Positions 36,158 through 45,862 of a DNA stretch of 64,000 nt are shown here, in pieces (position 1 is the stretch's first letter; each line of letters begins with the position of its first letter). The notes under the pieces are model-generated. The model saw only the letters and a program-made list of their open reading frames with translations, searched no databases and was not told the DNA's origin. This DNA comes from Devosia rhizoryzae (GTDB lineage: Bacteria; Pseudomonadota; Alphaproteobacteria; Rhizobiales; Devosiaceae). The DNA lies in contig NZ_CP068046.1 of the NCBI RefSeq assembly GCF_016698665.1, positions 1,178,001-1,242,000 of the forward strand, in the 5' to 3' direction. A program made the position numbers and the translations under genes.

Positions 36158-36766
36158 ATGCCGACCGATATTTTGCCGCTGATCCCGGCGCTGGTGCTGG
36201 GTTATCTTTGCGGCTCGGTGCCTTTCGGGCTGATCCTGACCGGCGCGGCCGGTCTTGGCGATATCCGCTCGATCGGCTCGGGCAATATCGGTGCGACCAA
36301 TGTCCTGCGCACCGGCAACAAGACGCTCGCGGCGGCGACGCTGGTGCTGGACGCGCTCAAGGCGGCAGTGGCGATTCTTGTCGCACGTTATTTCTGGGGT
36401 GACGATGCCGCGATGCTTGCCGCTGTCGGCGCATTTTTCGGCCACTGCTTTCCGGTGTGGCTCGGTTTCAAGGGCGGCAAGGGGGTTGCGGTGATGATCG
36501 GTTCGCTGCTGTCGCTGAGCTGGCCCGTGGGGCTGATTTTTTGCGCGGTGTGGTTGCTGATCGGCTTTACGCGCAAGATCTCATCGCTGGCGGCGCTGAC
36601 CGCCGCGGCGACGGCGCCGATCTTCACCTATGTCTTCAACGCCAATATTTGGCTGACCTTCACGGTGGCGGCGCTGGCGCTGTTGCTGTTCTACCAGCAC
36701 CGTGAAAACATTTCCCGGCTGATCAAGGGCACCGAGCCCACCATCGGCGGCAAGAAGGCGGCCTGA
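36158..36766 (+). CDS. plsY: Glycerol-3-phosphate acyltransferase PlsY
   Basis: An inner-membrane enzyme that transfers an acyl group from acyl-phosphate to glycerol 3-phosphate, starting phospholipid synthesis. The 202-residue protein has five predicted helices and the three family motifs: [25 protein letters not shown] and [13 protein letters not shown] 36158 has an AGGGGG site. Its TGA overlaps the dprA ATG by one base. Confidence 0.97.
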   Translation: MPTDILPLIPALVLGYLCGSVPFGLILTGAAGLGDIRSIGSGNIGATNVLRTGNKTLAAATLVLDALKAAVAILVARYFWGDDAAMLAAVGAFFGHCFPVWLGFKGGKGVAVMIGSLLSLSWPVGLIFCAVWLLIGFTRKISSLAALTAAATAPIFTYVFNANIWLTFTVAALALLLFYQHRENISRLIKGTEPTIGGKKAA

Positions 36767-37881
36767 TGCTTTCCGGTGGTGGTCAGGCGCTGACTGCCGC
36801 CGAACGCGTCGCCTGGCTGCGGCTGATCCGCAGCGACAATGTCGGGCCGGTGACTTTCCGGCAGCTCTTGAGCCGGTTCGGTTCGGCGGCCGCGGCGATC
36901 GAGGCCCTGCCCGAGCTCAGCCGCAAGGCGGGCAGGGGCGTCACTGTCACTCCGCAAGCCAAGGCCGAAGACGAGATTGCCGGGCTCGAGCGCTACGGCG
37001 CGCGGCTGGTGGCGCAAAGCGAGCCCGATTACCCACCGCACCTTCATCATATCCCAGCCGCGCCGCCGCTGATCACCATGGCAGGGGGCGAGCGGCTCGA
37101 CTGGCAGCGCACGGTCGGCATTGTGGGGGCGCGAAACGCTTCCACCGCCGGCGTGAAGATGACGCGGTTGCTGGCCACCGATCTTGGGGAGCGGGGCTAT
37201 TCGGTGGTCTCCGGGCTGGCGCGCGGCATCGACACGGCCGCGCATCGGGCGAGCCTCAGCACGGGAACCATTGCCGTGCTGGCGGGCGGGTTCGACAAGA
37301 TCTATCCGGACGAGAACATCCCGCTGGCGCATGACATTCTCGACAATGGCGGGGCGCTGCTGACGGAGATGCCGCTAGGCTGGGAGCCGCGAGCGCGGGA
37401 CTTTCCACGGCGGAACCGCCTGGTTTCTGGATTGTCGCTGGGGATCGTCGTGGTCGAGGCGGCCAAACGCTCGGGCTCGCTGATCACGGCGCGGCTAGCG
37501 CTGGAGCAGAATCGCGACGTGTTTGCCGTGCCGGGGTCACCGCTCGATCCACGCGCGGAAGGTGGCAATTCGCTGATCCAGCAGGGTGCGCGGCTGATCA
37601 CCTGCGCCGAGGACATCATCGAGGTGCTGGGCAGCGCCGACCCGGCGCGGATGGCGCTGTTCGATGCCGAGTGGCAGCCTGACGAGATCGGCGAGATGCC
37701 GGCGGAGGATGATCGGGCACGGCTGTTAGAGGCTTTGTCGAACACGCCGGTGGAGGTCGATGAGCTGATCGCGGCCACGGGGATCGGGCCATCGGCGATG
37801 CAAATGCTGTTGCTGGAGCTCGATATTGCCGGGCGGATCGAGTGGTCGAGCGGGCAGCTGGTAGCGCTGAGGTATGAGTGA
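36766..37881 (+). CDS. dprA: DNA-processing protein DprA
   Basis: A 371-residue protein that loads RecA on incoming single-stranded DNA during transformation. A SAM-like N-terminal helical region is followed by a Rossmann fold with VGIVGARNAS, GLARGIDTAAH, AGGFDKIYPDENIPL and RNRLVSGLSLG. A C-terminal winged-helix domain follows (LLEALSNTPVEVDELIAATG). It is coupled to plsY, an arrangement common in Alphaproteobacteria. Confidence 0.95.
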   Translation: MLSGGGQALTAAERVAWLRLIRSDNVGPVTFRQLLSRFGSAAAAIEALPELSRKAGRGVTVTPQAKAEDEIAGLERYGARLVAQSEPDYPPHLHHIPAAPPLITMAGGERLDWQRTVGIVGARNASTAGVKMTRLLATDLGERGYSVVSGLARGIDTAAHRASLSTGTIAVLAGGFDKIYPDENIPLAHDILDNGGALLTEMPLGWEPRARDFPRRNRLVSGLSLGIVVVEAAKRSGSLITARLALEQNRDVFAVPGSPLDPRAEGGNSLIQQGARLITCAEDIIEVLGSADPARMALFDAEWQPDEIGEMPAEDDRARLLEALSNTPVEVDELIAATGIGPSAMQMLLLELDIAGRIEWSSGQLVALRYE

Positions 37882-37898
37882 GGCGTGCCGTCGGGCCC

Positions 37899-37959
37899 AC
37901 TGACCCTGCCACTTCCTCGTCCTTCGACAAGCTCAGGATGAGGTCTTCTGAGGGGTCAG
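37899..37959. repeat. Palindromic intergenic repeat, family C
   Basis: Outer arms ACTGACCC and GGGGTCAG enclose CCTCGTCCT and AGGATGAGG around CGACAAGCTC. It occupies the gap between the convergent dprA and murB genes and runs four bases into murB. The TCCTTCGACAAGCTCAGGAT core is familiar from intergenic repeats of Hyphomicrobiales (recalled knowledge). Confidence 0.7.
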
Positions 37960-38960
37960 AGGAAAACGGGCTCTTCGTGGAGATCGACGCCGAAGCGGGT
38001 TTTGACCGTTTGTTTGACGTGTTCCGCCAGCTCGCGGATATCGGCCTGCTCGCCGCCGCCGTGGTTAACGAGGACCAGGGCGTGGCGTTCGGAGATGCCG
38101 ACCTTGCCCATGCGAAAACCTTTAAGGCCGCTTTTTTCGATCAGCCAACCTGCGGAGAGCTTGGTGCGGCCTTCGGCTTGCGGGAAATTCGGGGCGGTCG
38201 CAAATTCCGCCACGACTGGCTGCGCGGCTTCGACCGACATGATCGGGTTCTGGAAGAAGGAGCCGGCATTTGGGGTGACGCGCCAATCGGGGAGCTTGCT
38301 TTGGCGAAGGGCGATGACGCGGTCCATGACCAGTCGCGGCGTGATTTCGGCCGCTTCGGCGAGATAAGAAAGGCCGGCGAAGCCAAGGTTGGGCGACCAG
38401 GCTTTTGGCAGGCGCAGGCGGACGGAGGTCACGACGTAGCGGTCGGGCTCTTCCTTGAAGACGCTATGGCGATAGGAGAAGTGGCAGCCGGCGCGGTCGA
38501 ACTGCACCGTGTCGCCGGTTTTCCGGTCGAAGGCGGTTAGGCTGTCGAAAGTGTCAGCGAGCTCGGCGCCATAGGCACCGATATTCTGCACCGGGGCGGC
38601 GCCTATAGTGCCGGGGATGAGGGCGAGGTTTTCGAGGCCGCCGAAACCCTGCTCGACGGTGAAGCTGACGACATCGTGCCAGCTTTCGCCCGCGGCGGCA
38701 TCGACAAGGATATTGTCGCCATCGTCGATAATGGCGCGGCCCTTGTTGGCGAGCAGCGCGGTGATGCCATCAAATTGCGGTGCGAGAACGACATTGCTGC
38801 CGCCGCCGAGAATGCGCACGGGATGGCCGGCGGCGAAGAGCGCCGTGAGCTGCGCGGCGTCGGTGATTTCGACGCCGAAACGCGACTGCGCCCGGAGGGC
38901 GAGCGTGTTGCGGCCAGTGAGGTCGAAATCCGGAATCAGGGCGAGGGGAGCGTCGGTCAT
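37956..38960 (-). CDS. murB: UDP-N-acetylmuramate dehydrogenase, type I
   Basis: A cytoplasmic FAD enzyme that makes UDP-MurNAc from UDP-GlcNAc-enolpyruvate. The 334-residue protein has ILGGGSNVVL, ENLALIPGTIGAAPVQNIGAYG, CHFSYRHSVFK, NAGSFFQNP and KLSAGWLIEKSGLKG. It matches the E. coli-like type I form, with the tyrosine-loop segment SYRHSVFKEEPDRYVV. Alphaproteobacteria usually carry a type II MurB in the division cluster. ATG 38960 is chosen; a frame extends to 39005. Confidence 0.93.
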   Translation of the reverse strand: MTDAPLALIPDFDLTGRNTLALRAQSRFGVEITDAAQLTALFAAGHPVRILGGGSNVVLAPQFDGITALLANKGRAIIDDGDNILVDAAAGESWHDVVSFTVEQGFGGLENLALIPGTIGAAPVQNIGAYGAELADTFDSLTAFDRKTGDTVQFDRAGCHFSYRHSVFKEEPDRYVVTSVRLRLPKAWSPNLGFAGLSYLAEAAEITPRLVMDRVIALRQSKLPDWRVTPNAGSFFQNPIMSVEAAQPVVAEFATAPNFPQAEGRTKLSAGWLIEKSGLKGFRMGKVGISERHALVLVNHGGGEQADIRELAEHVKQTVKTRFGVDLHEEPVFL

Positions 38961-39084
38961 CACGGCTCTTATCACCATTGTTCGGGCCCTCTCGGCAAGC
39001 GTCACGTCAGGGTGGCCCGTTGACAGTCCTATCCGGCTTCACCATGTTGCGGCCTCTTCGAACAGCGTTGCGGAACATTCCCCC

Positions 39085-41715
39085 ATGAAGGTCGTCGTCG
39101 TTGAAAGTCCGGCTAAAGCCAAGACAATCAACAAGTATCTCGGCAAGGACTATGAGGTCCTGGCCAGCTTCGGCCATATCCGCGACCTGCCGGCCAAGGA
39201 CGGTTCGGTGCGTCCGGACGAAGATTTCGCCATGTCATGGGAAGTTGATACGGCGTCCAAGAAGCGCGTCACGGACATCGCCAATGCGCTCAAGGGCGCC
39301 GATGGGCTGATCCTTGCTACCGACCCTGATCGCGAAGGCGAGGCGATTTCCTGGCACATTCTCGATGTGCTGCGGGCCAAGAAGGCGCTCAAGAAAGACA
39401 CGCCGGTGCAGCGCGTGGTGTTCAACGCCATCACCAAGGACGCGGTAACTGCGGCCATGGCCAAGCCGCGCGACATCGACATGCCGCTGGTCGACGCCTA
39501 TCTGGCGCGCCGGGCGCTCGATTATCTCGTCGGCTTTACGCTCTCGCCGATCCTGTGGCGCAAGCTGCCCGGCTCGCGCTCGGCTGGCCGCGTGCAGTCC
39601 GTGGCGCTGCGGCTCGTTTCCGAGCGCGAAGCGGAAATCGAGAAGTTCAAGCCGGAAGAATATTGGAGCGTCGAGGCGCAGCTGGCGCAAGGCGGCAAGA
39701 GTTTCCTCGCGCGTCTTTTCGCCGTCGATGGCAAGAAGACCGACAAGCTCGACATCAAGAACGGCGAAGATGCCGGAGCGCTCAAGGCGCTGATCGAGGG
39801 CGGGCAGTTCAACGTCGCCAATGTCGAAAAGAAGCCGACCAAGCGCAATCCCTATGCGCCCTTCACGACGTCGAGCCTGCAGCAGGATGCCTCGTCGCGC
39901 CTCGGCCTTTCGCCCAACCGGACCATGCAGATCGCCCAGCGTCTCTACGAGGACGGGCTGATCACCTATATGCGTACCGACGCCGTGCAGATGGCGCCGG
40001 AGGGTATTTCCATGGCCCGCTCGGTGATCGGCAAGTATTTCGGCGAGGAGTATCTGCCGGAGAAGGCACGCATCTACCAGACCAAGGCCAAGAATGCGCA
40101 GGAAGCGCACGAGGCCATCCGCCCGACGGACATGTTCAAGCGACCCGAGCAGCTCAACCTCGATGCCGACCAGGCCAAGCTTTATGGGCTGATCTGGCGC
40201 CGCACGCTGGCCTCGCAGATGAAATCGGCCGAGATCGATCGCACCACGGTGGACATCGCCGTCAACGTGCCGGGCCGTGCCGTGACGCTGCGCGCGACCG
40301 GATCGGTCGTCACCTTCCCCGGCTTCCTCAAGCTTTATGGCGTCGAGGTGAAGTCGGACGAGGACACAGAGGACGAAGACGATCGCGAGCTGCCGCCGCT
40401 CAATGTCGGCGACAAGCCGGACATCAAGAAGGTCGAAATCGAGCAGCATTTTACGCAGCCGCCGTCGCGCTTCACCGAGGCCAGCCTCATCAAGAAGATG
40501 GAAGAGCTCGGCATTGGCCGTCCCTCCACTTATGCCGCCACGCTGACGACGCTCAAGGACCGTGACTATGTGCGGCTCGAGGGCAAGGCGCTGCATCCGG
40601 AAGATCGCGGGCGCATCGTGACCTCGTTCCTCGAGTCGTTCTTCACGCGCTATGTGGAATATGGCTTTACGGCGGGCCTGGAGGAAAAGCTCGACCAGGT
40701 TTCGGCCGGCGAGCTCGACTATAAGGTGCTGCTGCGCGACTTCTGGAAGGATTTCACGCAGGCAACCGAGGAGATCAAGGACCTTCGCGTGTCCGAGGTC
40801 CTCGATGCACTCAACGACTTGCTGGAAGACCACATTTTCCCGCCCAAGGCGGATGGGTCCGATCGCCGCCGTTGCCCGACCTGCGGCACCGGCACGCTGT
40901 CGCTGAAGCTGGGCAAGTTCGGCGCCTTTATCGGCTGCTCGAACTATCCCGAATGCAAGCACACGACGCAGCTGTCGGATGCGGCCAATGGCAATTCCTC
41001 GCAGGCTGCGGCCGGCGACGGGGTGCTCGGCACCGATCCGGAAACCGGCGAAGAAGTGCATCTCAAATCTGGTCGCTTCGGGCCTTATGTGCAGCTCGGT
41101 GATGGCAAGGAGCCGAAACGCTCGTCGCTGCCAAAGGGTTGGGATGCGGCAACGCTGACGCTGGAGAAGGCGCTGCAGCTTTTGTCGCTGCCGCGTGAAG
41201 TGGGTCTTCATCCGGAGTCGGGGCTGCCGATCTCGGCGGGCCTCGGGCGCTATGGTCCGTTCATCCTGCATGACGGCAAATATGCCAACCTGCCGGATGT
41301 GGAAGAGGTGTTCACCGTCGGGATCAACCGTGCGGTGGACCTGATTGCGCAAAAGGCGGCCGGTGGCTTCCAGCGCGCCAGCGCTTCGGCGATCAAGACC
41401 TTTGAATATGACGACGGTCCGATCAAGATCGCGAACGGCCGCTTCGGTCCATATGCGCAGTTGGGCAAGGTCTATGCGAATATTCCCAAGGACATCAAGC
41501 CTGAGGATATCACCCTTGAGCAGGCTGTCGCGCTGATCACCGCCAAGATCGAGGCTGGCGGCGGCAAGAAAAAGGCACCGGCGAAAAAGGCTGCGGCCAA
41601 GAAGCCGGCGGCAAAGACTGCGGCTGCGGCGAAGAAGCCGGCTGCGGCCAAGAAGGCACCGGCGAAGAAGGCTGCGGCGAAGAAGATCGTAGATAGTGAG
41701 GATGTGCCGTTTTAG
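39085..41715 (+). CDS. topA: DNA topoisomerase I
   Basis: A type IA topoisomerase that relaxes negative supercoils, 876 residues. The TOPRIM domain starts KVVVVESPAKAKTINKYLG and has the acidic DPDREGEAISWH. The active-site tyrosine is Tyr295 in LITYMRTD. One zinc-finger (CPTC at 597-600 and GCSNYPEC) is followed by several Topo_C_Rpt repeats. The protein ends in a Lys/Ala/Pro-rich tail. ATG 39085 fits the universal N-terminus; the frame is open upstream to 38608 but that part is antisense to murB. Confidence 0.97.
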   Translation: MKVVVVESPAKAKTINKYLGKDYEVLASFGHIRDLPAKDGSVRPDEDFAMSWEVDTASKKRVTDIANALKGADGLILATDPDREGEAISWHILDVLRAKKALKKDTPVQRVVFNAITKDAVTAAMAKPRDIDMPLVDAYLARRALDYLVGFTLSPILWRKLPGSRSAGRVQSVALRLVSEREAEIEKFKPEEYWSVEAQLAQGGKSFLARLFAVDGKKTDKLDIKNGEDAGALKALIEGGQFNVANVEKKPTKRNPYAPFTTSSLQQDASSRLGLSPNRTMQIAQRLYEDGLITYMRTDAVQMAPEGISMARSVIGKYFGEEYLPEKARIYQTKAKNAQEAHEAIRPTDMFKRPEQLNLDADQAKLYGLIWRRTLASQMKSAEIDRTTVDIAVNVPGRAVTLRATGSVVTFPGFLKLYGVEVKSDEDTEDEDDRELPPLNVGDKPDIKKVEIEQHFTQPPSRFTEASLIKKMEELGIGRPSTYAATLTTLKDRDYVRLEGKALHPEDRGRIVTSFLESFFTRYVEYGFTAGLEEKLDQVSAGELDYKVLLRDFWKDFTQATEEIKDLRVSEVLDALNDLLEDHIFPPKADGSDRRRCPTCGTGTLSLKLGKFGAFIGCSNYPECKHTTQLSDAANGNSSQAAAGDGVLGTDPETGEEVHLKSGRFGPYVQLGDGKEPKRSSLPKGWDAATLTLEKALQLLSLPREVGLHPESGLPISAGLGRYGPFILHDGKYANLPDVEEVFTVGINRAVDLIAQKAAGGFQRASASAIKTFEYDDGPIKIANGRFGPYAQLGKVYANIPKDIKPEDITLEQAVALITAKIEAGGGKKKAPAKKAAAKKPAAKTAAAAKKPAAAKKAPAKKAAAKKIVDSEDVPF

Positions 41716-41723
41716 GCGAAGCT

Positions 41724-41844
41724 CCCTCATCCGCCCTTCGGGCACCTTCTCCCGCGAGGGGAGAAGGCGATGGGGCGCCATCTCGCCTGTCTGACCTTCT
41801 CCCCCTGCGGGAGAAGGTGGCTCGCGCAGCGAGACGGATGAGGG
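41724..41844. repeat. Palindromic intergenic repeat, family B, copy 1
   Basis: A 121-base element with inverted ends CCCTCATCCG and CGGATGAGGG. Inside are the hairpins CGCCCTTCGGGC, CCTTCTCCC/GGGGAGAAGG and CCTTCTCCCCCTGCGGGAGAAGG. It fills the gap between convergent topA and the dipeptidase gene and may stop transcription from both sides. Copy 2 is at 63874-63986. Confidence 0.85.
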
Positions 41845-41848
41845 GTAG

Positions 41849-42892
41849 TTACCCGATTGTCCGTTCGATCAGCTTCAGCCAGTTGTCCAGCGCGATCTTT
41901 TTGACCAGCGTTTCGCCGTAGCCTTTGTCCAGAAGCGCCTGCAGCAGGTTTTGGGTGCCGCGGACGTCGCCAATGGCGTTGGGGATGCGGGCGCCGTCGA
42001 AGTCGCTGCCCAGTGCCACGCCGTCTTCGCCCAGGGCCTCGATGAGGGCGTCGACATGGCGGACCATAAGTTCGATCGGCGTATCGGCGTCGAATTTGCC
42101 GTCCTCACGGAGGAAGCCGGTGGCGTAGTTTAGGCCGACCACGCCGCCGGAGTCGCGGATGGCGGCGAGTTGCCAATCGACCAGGTTGCGGGTGCCCGGC
42201 GAGATGGCGTGAACGTTGGAATGGGTGGCGACCAGCGGCTTGGTGGAGATGGCTGCGACGTCGCGGAAGCCGGCGGCGTTGAGGTGGCTCAAATCGACCA
42301 TCACGCCGTGCTTGTCGCAGAGGCGGACAAGTTCCTTGCCGGCATCGGAGAGGCCCGGGCCGATATCGGGATCGGCATTGTGGCGGAAGGGAACGCCGGT
42401 TCCGAAGGCATTGGCGCGGCTCCAGGTGATGCCGATCGAGCGCAGGCCAGCGGCATAGAGCACGTCGAAGGCGTGAAAGTTCGTGTCGATGGCCTCGGCG
42501 CCTTCGATGTGGAAGATGGCGGTGTGCTTTTCGATGGCGATGGCGTTGCGGATGTCTGCCGCTGAACGGCAGATCGTGAGCGCACCGGCCTGTTCGAGGC
42601 GCAGCAGGATTGCGGCCATACCCATGGTGGATGGCGTGGCATCGGCGGTGCTGAGTTCGGGCGGAAGCTCGCCATTGCTCATGGGATTGGTGGCGACGCT
42701 TGCGAGGTTGCCCTTTAGCGGCGGCGGGAACATCGCGTAAAAGCCGCCGACCATGCCGGCCGCCTGGGCTCGCGGGAGGTCTACATGACCATCCTGCGTG
42801 CCCTCGACGAAGAGCGCGACCTTGTCGGGGTTGGCGTGCTCGAGCAGGCGCAGCAGCGTGTCGTTGTGGCCGTCGAAAAACGGAATGGTCAT
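41849..42892 (-). CDS. M19 family membrane dipeptidase (renal dipeptidase-like)
   Basis: A zinc dipeptidase of 347 residues. It has FDGHNDTLLR (His/Asp ligands) near the N-terminus, IEGAEAI (glutamate ligand), VDLSHLNAAGF, PLVATHSNVHAI and the C-terminal ALGSDFDGA. Family members cleave dipeptides, sometimes with D-residues, or beta-lactams. No signal peptide is seen. ATG 42892 overlaps the pyrC-like stop as ATGA, so it is the last gene of the pyr operon. Confidence 0.93.
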   Translation of the reverse strand: MTIPFFDGHNDTLLRLLEHANPDKVALFVEGTQDGHVDLPRAQAAGMVGGFYAMFPPPLKGNLASVATNPMSNGELPPELSTADATPSTMGMAAILLRLEQAGALTICRSAADIRNAIAIEKHTAIFHIEGAEAIDTNFHAFDVLYAAGLRSIGITWSRANAFGTGVPFRHNADPDIGPGLSDAGKELVRLCDKHGVMVDLSHLNAAGFRDVAAISTKPLVATHSNVHAISPGTRNLVDWQLAAIRDSGGVVGLNYATGFLREDGKFDADTPIELMVRHVDALIEALGEDGVALGSDFDGARIPNAIGDVRGTQNLLQALLDKGYGETLVKKIALDNWLKLIERTIG

Positions 42893-44187
42893 GCGGCTTC
42901 CTTGTGGGTGAAGACGGTTCTGCCGCCGACAAAGGTGCGCATGACCTTGCCCTGCATGCGTGCGCCTTCAAAACTGGTGTTGCGTGACTTGGAGCGCAGT
43001 TCGCGCTCGGTAACCTGCCAGGGATATTCGAGGTCAAAAAGGATCAGATCGGCCGGCGCACCGCGCGCGATGCGACCACTGGGGAGCCCGAGGATTTCGG
43101 CCGGACGGACGGTCATGGCGCGAAGGATGGTCATCAGGTCAACGTCGCCGGAATGGACCAGGCGCAAGGCCGCGGCCAGCAGGGTTTCAAGCCCGATGGC
43201 GCCGTCGGACGCTTCGGCGAAGGGCTGGCGCTTGACCTCGGTGTCCTGCGGATCGTGATCGGAATGAATGGTGTCGATGACGCCGGTTTTCAGCGCTTCG
43301 ATCATGGACTGCCGGTCATCCTCGCTGCGCAGAGGCGGGTTGAGCTTGAAGTAGGTGCGATAGCGGCCGATGTCGTTTTCATTCAGGCAGAGATTGTTGA
43401 TCGAGATGCCGGCAGTAACGTGCGGGTTACGCGATTTCGCTGCTTTCAGCAGCGCCGCCGAGCCTTCGGTGGAGATCTGCGCGGCATGGTAGCGGACGCG
43501 GGTGAGCGCCGCGAGCTGCAGGTCGCGCGCCAGGGGGATGGTCTCCGCTTCGCGCGGAATGCCGCGCAGGCCGAGCACGGTGGCGAAAAGGCCGGCATTC
43601 ATGACGCCATCGCCGACCAGTTCGCTGTCGGCCGGTTGATGGACGAAGGGCATGTCGAAATTGGCGGCGTAGTCCATGGCGCTGCGCAAGAGCGCAGTGG
43701 ACTGGATCGAGTGCGACCCGTCGGTGAGGCAGACCGCGCCGGCTTCCTTGAGGAGACCGAACTCGGTCATCTCCGTGCCATTGAGGCCGCGGGTAATGGC
43801 GGCGGCGGGAAGAATGCGGGCAGGGGACTGCGCTTCCGCCCGGCGGATCAGGAAGTCCACCAGAGCGCCATCGTCGACCACGGGGGTGGTGTCGGGCATC
43901 ATGACGAGGCTGGTGACGCCGCCGGCAACGGCAGCGGCCCCGGCGGAGGCGAGGGTTTCTCGGTATTCCTTGCCGGGCTCGCCGACGAAGACGCGCATGT
44001 CGATAAGGCCGGGCGCCAGGACGTGGCCCTGGGCGTCTACCACTTCGGCTTCGTCCGGCACGCCGACCGGGCCACCCAGCGCCAAGTCGACGATATTGCC
44101 GTCTTCGACCAGCACCGCGCCGCGATGGTCGGTGCCCGATGCCGGGTCGACGATGCGGGCATTTTCGATCAGCAGCGGACGGGTCAT
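42889..44187 (-). CDS. pyrC: Dihydroorotase-like protein, probably non-catalytic
   Basis: A 432-residue amidohydrolase of the class I dihydroorotase group, directly after pyrB. The usual HxH metal motif after the first strand is replaced: residues 63-72 read [10 protein letters not shown], with Arg65-Val66-Phe67 where His-x-His is expected. DHDPQ near residue 300 remains. Similar inactive partners (PyrC' of Pseudomonas type) structurally support aspartate transcarbamoylase. I infer such a role; a true dihydroorotase should then be elsewhere in the genome. Overlaps both neighbours by ATGA. Confidence 0.85.
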   Translation of the reverse strand: MTRPLLIENARIVDPASGTDHRGAVLVEDGNIVDLALGGPVGVPDEAEVVDAQGHVLAPGLIDMRVFVGEPGKEYRETLASAGAAAVAGGVTSLVMMPDTTPVVDDGALVDFLIRRAEAQSPARILPAAAITRGLNGTEMTEFGLLKEAGAVCLTDGSHSIQSTALLRSAMDYAANFDMPFVHQPADSELVGDGVMNAGLFATVLGLRGIPREAETIPLARDLQLAALTRVRYHAAQISTEGSAALLKAAKSRNPHVTAGISINNLCLNENDIGRYRTYFKLNPPLRSEDDRQSMIEALKTGVIDTIHSDHDPQDTEVKRQPFAEASDGAIGLETLLAAALRLVHSGDVDLMTILRAMTVRPAEILGLPSGRIARGAPADLILFDLEYPWQVTERELRSKSRNTSFEGARMQGKVMRTFVGGRTVFTHKEAA

Positions 44188-45152
44188 GGCTCGTTCCTCG
44201 GCGGCAGGAGGGCATCGAGCACGGCCATGCGCACGGCAACGCCCATTTCGACCTGGTCGGTGATGACCGAGCGTTCGCTATCGGCAATGGACGGATCGAT
44301 TTCCACGCCGCGGTTCATGGGGCCCGGATGCATGACGATCGCATCGGGCTTCGCATGGGCGAGCTTTTGTTCGTCGAGACCGTAGAAACGATAATATTCG
44401 CGCACGGACGGGATCATCTTGCCATTGGCGCGCTCGTGCTGAAGCCGCAGCATCATCACTACGTCCGCGCCCTTAAGGCCTTCTTCCATGTCGCTGAAGA
44501 CTTCGGTGGCAAGATTTTCGATGCCCGGCGGAAGTAGGGTTTTTGGGGCGATCACCCGGGTGCGGACATTAAGCGCGCCGAGAAGCAAGAGGTTAGAACG
44601 GGCGACGCGGGAATTGGCGATATCGCCGCAGATGGCGACCGTCAGGCCGGCAAGCCGCCCCTTGTGGTTGCGGATGGTCAGCGCATCGAGCAGCGCTTGC
44701 GTCGGATGTTCATGGGCGCCGTCGCCGGCATTGACCACCGAGCAGCCGACCTTTTGCGCCAAGAGCTCGACCGCGCCGGCTGCCGAGTGCCGCACGATCA
44801 ACACGTCCGGGCGCATGGCGTTAAGCGTTGCAGCCGTGTCGATCAGCGTCTCGCCCTTGCTTACCGAGCTGGTCTTGACCGACATATTGACCACCAGCGC
44901 ACCCAGCCGCTTGCCGGCGATTTCAAAGGACGATTGCGTACGCGTCGACGGCTCGAAGAAGAGATTGATCTGCGTCTTGCCGCTCAGCGTCGGCAGCGAT
45001 TTTCGCTCCTGCCGGCTGATCTCGATCATACGCTCGGAGCGATCCAGCAGGTCGAGGATCTCGTGCTGCTTGAGGTCGGCGATGGAGATCAGGTGGCGCT
45101 GGGCGAACGGGGGGAAGTCACCGGCAAGGCCGGCTGGAGAAACATGCGGCAT
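44184..45152 (-). CDS. pyrB: Aspartate carbamoyltransferase catalytic subunit
   Basis: Second step of pyrimidine synthesis, 322 residues. The carbamoyl-phosphate site is [13 protein letters not shown], the middle has [17 protein letters not shown], and the C-terminal domain holds [12 protein letters not shown] and [12 protein letters not shown]. No regulatory pyrI gene is present. It heads the pyrB-pyrC-like-dipeptidase run, with all three genes joined by ATGA overlaps. Confidence 0.97.
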   Translation of the reverse strand: MPHVSPAGLAGDFPPFAQRHLISIADLKQHEILDLLDRSERMIEISRQERKSLPTLSGKTQINLFFEPSTRTQSSFEIAGKRLGALVVNMSVKTSSVSKGETLIDTAATLNAMRPDVLIVRHSAAGAVELLAQKVGCSVVNAGDGAHEHPTQALLDALTIRNHKGRLAGLTVAICGDIANSRVARSNLLLLGALNVRTRVIAPKTLLPPGIENLATEVFSDMEEGLKGADVVMMLRLQHERANGKMIPSVREYYRFYGLDEQKLAHAKPDAIVMHPGPMNRGVEIDPSIADSERSVITDQVEMGVAVRMAVLDALLPPRNEP

Positions 45153-45274
45153 GTCGCATCCCTTGCGATTTGCTGCGGTGTAGAGGAGGGGGGCGGACGG
45201 GGCAAGCGCGAAGTGCCCCCATGCGGCAATGCTCCCCGGTTGAACGCCCGGCCGGGTCAGCGCATTGCTCAGGC

Positions 45275-45862
45275 ATGTGCAACGATTACGAACAGCATGT
45301 GCGTGAGGCGGCCTATCGCAAGGCGCTGGAGGCGCTCGAGCTTGGCGGATCCGATGGAGACGAGGCGGCGCTGATCGTCGCCGACGACATCCGGATCGGC
45401 GATGTCGGGCCGGTGTTGCGTGCGGCTGGCAATGGCGTCGAGCTCAAGCCGATGCGCTTTGGCTTTCCGCCGCCCCGGGCCAAGGCGCCGCCGGTGTTCA
45501 ACTTCAAGAGCGATAACCGCAGTTTTGCCGATAGCCGGCGCTGTGTCGTCGTGCTGTCGGGCTTTTTCGAATTTACCGGCAGCAAATATCCCAAGACCAA
45601 GCATCGCTTTTCGCTCAAGGGATCGCCGATCATGGGGATTGCGGGGCTCTGGAGCGGGGACGAGGACGGCGGGCTGAGTTTTACCATGCTGACCTGCCCG
45701 CCGGGTCCCGATGTCGAGCCGATCCATGACCGGCAAGTCTGCGTGCTGAAGCCGGAGCAATGGGCGGAGTGGTTATTTCTGACCCGGCCGGAAGCGGAAT
45801 TGCTGCGGCCGCTGCCGGCGGGGACGCTGGATGTCGAAGTGGTGCGGGAGGGCAAGCAATGA
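45275..45862 (+). CDS. SOS response-associated peptidase (SRAP/YedK/HMCES-like)
   Basis: A 195-residue protein that would crosslink to abasic sites in single-stranded DNA through its N-terminal cysteine (MCNDYE; Cys2 after Met removal). Other active-site residues appear as [10 protein letters not shown], the glutamate in SGFFEF and the histidine in [11 protein letters not shown]. The normal triad is kept, but several signatures differ from YedK (for instance GFFEF for GYYEW). ATG 45275 is required to place the cysteine second. It overlaps the Gre-like gene by ATGA. Confidence 0.9.
   Translation: MCNDYEQHVREAAYRKALEALELGGSDGDEAALIVADDIRIGDVGPVLRAAGNGVELKPMRFGFPPPRAKAPPVFNFKSDNRSFADSRRCVVVLSGFFEFTGSKYPKTKHRFSLKGSPIMGIAGLWSGDEDGGLSFTMLTCPPGPDVEPIHDRQVCVLKPEQWAEWLFLTRPEAELLRPLPAGTLDVEVVREGKQ

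Noticed and set aside
38608..39084. N-terminal extension of topA
   Set aside because: It is antisense to murB; the universal TopA N-terminus starts at ATG 39085.
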